Positions 62,028-64,000 of a stretch of 64,000 bases of DNA are shown here, one piece after another. Location: assembly GCF_000317895.1 (NCBI RefSeq), contig NC_019567.1, positions 3,720,001 through 3,784,000 on the forward strand, written 5' to 3'. The position numbers were made by a program, and so were the translations under genes. The stretch is from Bdellovibrio bacteriovorus str. Tiberius. GTDB taxonomy: Bacteria > Bdellovibrionota > Bdellovibrionia > Bdellovibrionales > Bdellovibrionaceae. The notes beneath the pieces are model-generated. The model was not told the origin of the DNA and did not search any database. It saw nothing but the letters and a program-made list of their open reading frames with translations. How positions within the stretch are numbered: position 1 is the first letter of the stretch; every line of letters begins with the position of its first letter.

Positions 62028-62056
62028 AAAGGCCGTGGAAAGCACGGCCTTTTTTT
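62028..62056 (+). terminator. Terminator after the SRPBCC gene
   Basis: AAAGGCCGTG (62028-62037) pairs with CACGGCCTTT (62043-62052), followed by TTTT, next to the stop of the converging gene at 62055. Confidence 0.88.
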
Positions 62057-63053
62057 ATTTCAGAAGCTGACGAAGCTCAGACTCGCTGAGTGTTTGTAAT
62101 CGCAAAAGCTCGTCATAAGGATTCCCGGACAGCCCCAAAGCCCTGGCAAAAGCCGGCTCGGTCTTATCCCCGGCTTTACGTAAAGCCAGAATCTTTTCAG
62201 CCAATGACGATCCACCCACATGCAACAGACGCTCTTCGACCAGGAAGTGCAGGTTTGCATTTTGTTTGGCTGTATCTTTCACTTGCGCAAAGACCTCAAA
62301 GGGCACGCCTTGAAAATCAAAAGAAGCTGTCACCGCAGCATACTGCGCGTGGGTTTCGATCTTAAAGTTTTCAAAGCCGGAGAAGTTCTTTCTAAACAAG
62401 GTCTCCGCCGCCGTCAGATCTGGAACGTTGATCAGAACATCCACATCAGATCCAGAAACATTCATACCCAGCGGGTAGGTTCCCACCAACAGGGGCTGAT
62501 GTACCTTCAGGGCTTTCAGAACACCTGAACTTTTCACAGCTGCATAAACGGCTTCGTTCTTTTCAAGTCGGATAACAGATTCCAAAGACAGCGGATGAAA
62601 TTTGATCGCCAGTTCATCCAATGAAATTTCAAGCTCGGGATTAAAATCTTTTTTTAAACCCGATTCACTGAAAACTGCTTTTGGATAACGAGCCTTGATT
62701 TCATCAAAGCCGCTATCTGCAACCACTTCAAAGTGCTCGAAACCTTCAACAGTGACTTTACCCGGCTTGGGCGCAGGAAGTTCGACCACCTGAATCGACC
62801 AGTCTCTAAAACGAATAGGTTCAGCAAACTTGTAAGTGGCAATAGGTCGACCATTCACGTCGCTTTCAATCAAAAGTTCGGCAAAGGACGCGAACTGCGT
62901 TTTGAAGACGTTATAGTTTTCCAAAGAAGAAACGCGATAACAAAGATGATCAATGAACCAGTGCTTATCCAGTTGGATATTCTGAGCATCCAACTTATTG
63001 AATACCCTCTGCAGAAAGTCCTGAGCCGCGATGTTAAATTCGTTCATATTCAT
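62055..63053 (-). CDS. YecM-DUF4269 fusion protein
   Basis: 332 residues from ATG 63053, after AGGAG (9 bp). N-terminal ~175 residues are YecM-like (VOC-fold): 'LDKHWFIDHLCYRVSSLENYNVFKTQF', 'GRPIATYKF', 'IQVVELPAPKPGKVTVEGFEHFEVV', with His and Glu ligands. C-terminal ~155 residues fit DUF4269: 'HQPLLVGTYPLGMNVSGSDVDVLINVPD', a nucleotidyltransferase-like Gly-x-x-x-x-x-x-x-x-Ser-Asp-x-Asp motif, and 'FEVFAQVKDTAKQNANLHFLVEERLL'. The fusion suggests a nucleotide- or small-molecule-modifying role; this is inferred only. Confidence 0.8.
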   Translation of the reverse strand: MNMNEFNIAAQDFLQRVFNKLDAQNIQLDKHWFIDHLCYRVSSLENYNVFKTQFASFAELLIESDVNGRPIATYKFAEPIRFRDWSIQVVELPAPKPGKVTVEGFEHFEVVADSGFDEIKARYPKAVFSESGLKKDFNPELEISLDELAIKFHPLSLESVIRLEKNEAVYAAVKSSGVLKALKVHQPLLVGTYPLGMNVSGSDVDVLINVPDLTAAETLFRKNFSGFENFKIETHAQYAAVTASFDFQGVPFEVFAQVKDTAKQNANLHFLVEERLLHVGGSSLAEKILALRKAGDKTEPAFARALGLSGNPYDELLRLQTLSESELRQLLK

Positions 63054-63160
63054 CTTTAAATGCTCCTGAAAGCTGAGCCTTTTATAGTATCAAAACCCGG
63101 GCGGCGGCAACCCTCGACCGGCCTTGACCTCCATCGGCAAAATCCCCTATTGTAGGGCTT

Positions 63161-63934
63161 ATGAAAATGATCTCTTGGAATGTTAATGGGTTGCGTTCGG
63201 TCCACCGCAAAAATTTCCGCGAATGGTTTGAAAAAGAAAAAGCCGACATCATCTGCCTGCAGGAAATTAAAATCACCGACGAAGCCATCAAAAAGGATGA
63301 AGAATTCTATCATCCCGCGAAATACCATTCTTCTTGGGCTTTTGCCGAAAAAGCTGGTTATTCCGGCCTGGCACTTTATTCCAAGAAAGAACCCGACGAC
63401 GTGCGCATCGGATTGGGCATCCCGAAGTTTGATATCGAAGGCCGCTGGCTGGAAGCGGATTTTGGCCCGATCACAGTTGTGAACAGCTACTGGCCCAACA
63501 GTCAGCGCGAACACACCCGCTTGCCGTTCAAGCTGGAATTCTGTGCGGCGGCGGAAAAGCGCCTGCAAGCCCTTCGCAAGAAAGGCCGCGAAGTCATCAT
63601 TTGCGGGGACTTTAATATCGCTCATAAAGAGATTGATCTTAGAAATCCCAAAACCAACATGAAGAACGCGGGCTTCCTTCCGGAAGAGCGCGCATGGATG
63701 ACCAAGTTCCTGGACAAGCTTGAATGGGTCGACAGCTTCAGAAAGTTTGAACAAGGGCCTGATCATTACACCTGGTGGAGCTATCGCCCCGGAGTTCGCG
63801 AAAAGAACATCGGATGGCGCTTGGATTATTTCCTGGTGAATAAAGAGGCTTCTGACCGCCTGAAGGCGGCGGCCCACTGCCCGGACGTGATGGGTTCAGA
63901 TCACTGCCCGGTGCGCCTGACCCTGAAGAAATAA
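63161..63934 (+). CDS. xthA: Exodeoxyribonuclease III (AP endonuclease)
   Basis: 257 residues. Removes abasic sites and 3' blocks in DNA base-excision repair, and degrades DNA 3' to 5'. Motifs: 'MKMISWNVNGLRS' (Asn7), 'IICLQEIKI' (catalytic Glu), 'GYSGLALYSKKEP', 'VNSYWPNSQRE', 'VIICGDFNIAHKEIDLRNPK' (Asp/Asn), 'TWWSYRPGVREKNIGWRLDYFLV' and 'SDHCPVRLTL' (catalytic Asp/His). Diverges from the YecM-DUF4269 gene by about 100 bp. Confidence 0.94.
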   Translation: MKMISWNVNGLRSVHRKNFREWFEKEKADIICLQEIKITDEAIKKDEEFYHPAKYHSSWAFAEKAGYSGLALYSKKEPDDVRIGLGIPKFDIEGRWLEADFGPITVVNSYWPNSQREHTRLPFKLEFCAAAEKRLQALRKKGREVIICGDFNIAHKEIDLRNPKTNMKNAGFLPEERAWMTKFLDKLEWVDSFRKFEQGPDHYTWWSYRPGVREKNIGWRLDYFLVNKEASDRLKAAAHCPDVMGSDHCPVRLTLKK

Positions 63935-63970
63935 AAAAAGCGGCTTTGTTACAAGCCGCTTTTTCTTTTT
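63935..63970 (+). terminator. Bidirectional terminator after exonuclease III
   Basis: AAAAAGCGGCTT (63936-63947) pairs with AAGCCGCTTTTT (63953-63964), followed by CTTTTT; on the minus strand it is followed by TTTATTT. The two-way design agrees with a converging gene beyond the edge. Confidence 0.88.
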
Positions 63971-64000
63971 TAAAGACTCTTCATCACTTTCACAAGCTGA
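63970..64000 (-). CDS. 3' end of a converging gene (partial)
   Basis: On the minus strand the last 31 bases give an open frame ending 'QLVKVMKSL' with TAA at 63970-63972. The stop lies at the minus-strand side of a bidirectional terminator. The fragment is too short to identify; the rest lies outside the window. Confidence 0.35.
   Translation of the reverse strand, partial: QLVKVMKSL

Noticed and set aside
63056-63877. 273-residue minus-strand frame opposite exonuclease III
   Set aside because: The plus strand encodes all exonuclease III motifs; the antisense product has no recognisable domain or start signal.

Overview
The window looks like a chromosomal segment of a Bdellovibrio-type predatory bacterium, most likely Bdellovibrio bacteriovorus or a close relative. 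The evidence is moderate GC, dense gene packing on both strands, and many signal-peptide beta-barrel and lipoprotein genes. At 14260-15087 there is also a protein that I recognise as the namesake type of the Bd3614-like deaminase family, first named from B. bacteriovorus. The organism call is inference; no database was searched. There is no prophage, insertion sequence, CRISPR array, tRNA or rRNA gene that I can see. The only RNA gene is the RNase P RNA (rnpB, minus strand, about 10993-11375).

Layout. 1-5957: a tight plus-strand run of six envelope genes (a partial Gly-rich secreted protein, a small barrel, two POTRA-less Omp85-type barrels, a porin-like barrel and a DUF481-like barrel). 5959-10900: a FadL-like protein, a MetA-pathway-like barrel, a DUF1254/DUF1214 protein and an S33-type alpha/beta hydrolase. 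10993-18150: rnpB, two small secreted proteins, a hybrid histidine kinase, the Bd3614-like deaminase, an RlmK-like rRNA methyltransferase, a fused AdoMet decarboxylase-spermidine synthase with a TTG start, and Fe superoxide dismutase. 18208-26993: barrels, a flavodoxin-fold reductase, a secreted protein with a PD-(D/E)XK-like motif, a BON plus HPF/RaiA stress pair, a NhaR-like LysR regulator, an M28 aminopeptidase, a B12-binding radical SAM protein and a DUF1772 membrane protein. 27045-33336: UbiG-like methyltransferase, DoxX, a GT39-like glycosyltransferase, TM2 protein, an SDR/DUF2867 protein, a coupled small ORF-Hsp20 pair and a Gre-like factor. 33349-43504: VOC protein, solo asparaginase-like domain, an HEXXH lipoprotein, SRPBCC, DUF4097, ABC-F ATPase, DTW tRNA-modification enzyme, DUF1993, L,D-transpeptidase and an extensin/VanY-like lipoprotein. 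43645-50472: alkyltransferase-like protein, AbgT transporter, a six-repeat beta-propeller lectin-like protein, and a histidine kinase-response regulator-hybrid kinase operon. 50445-64000: a collection of DoxX, SRPBCC, VOC, DUF1428, aldo-keto reductase and MFS genes, an envelope operon with a metallophosphoesterase lipoprotein, an MBL-fold hydrolase, an ArsR-SRPBCC pair, a YecM-DUF4269 fusion and exonuclease III.

How the genes work together. The main theme is the cell envelope: about a dozen predicted outer-membrane barrels, several lipoproteins, and enzymes that may act on peptidoglycan (L,D-transpeptidase, VanY-like fold) or on prey material (S33 and M28 peptidases, HEXXH lipoprotein, PD-(D/E)XK-like secreted protein, lectin-like propeller). 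A second theme is sensing and stress (three histidine kinases, HPF, Hsp20, SOD, ATL). I see no single large unknown system. The most unusual signals are small: a perfect 13-bp inverted repeat around the sodB promoter that pairs with its ribosome binding site, a structured element of about 107 bp at 23496-23602, an AT-rich palindrome between the HPF and LysR genes, an operator-like palindrome on the arsR -10 box, and an ABC-F protein whose second ATPase site has lost key residues.
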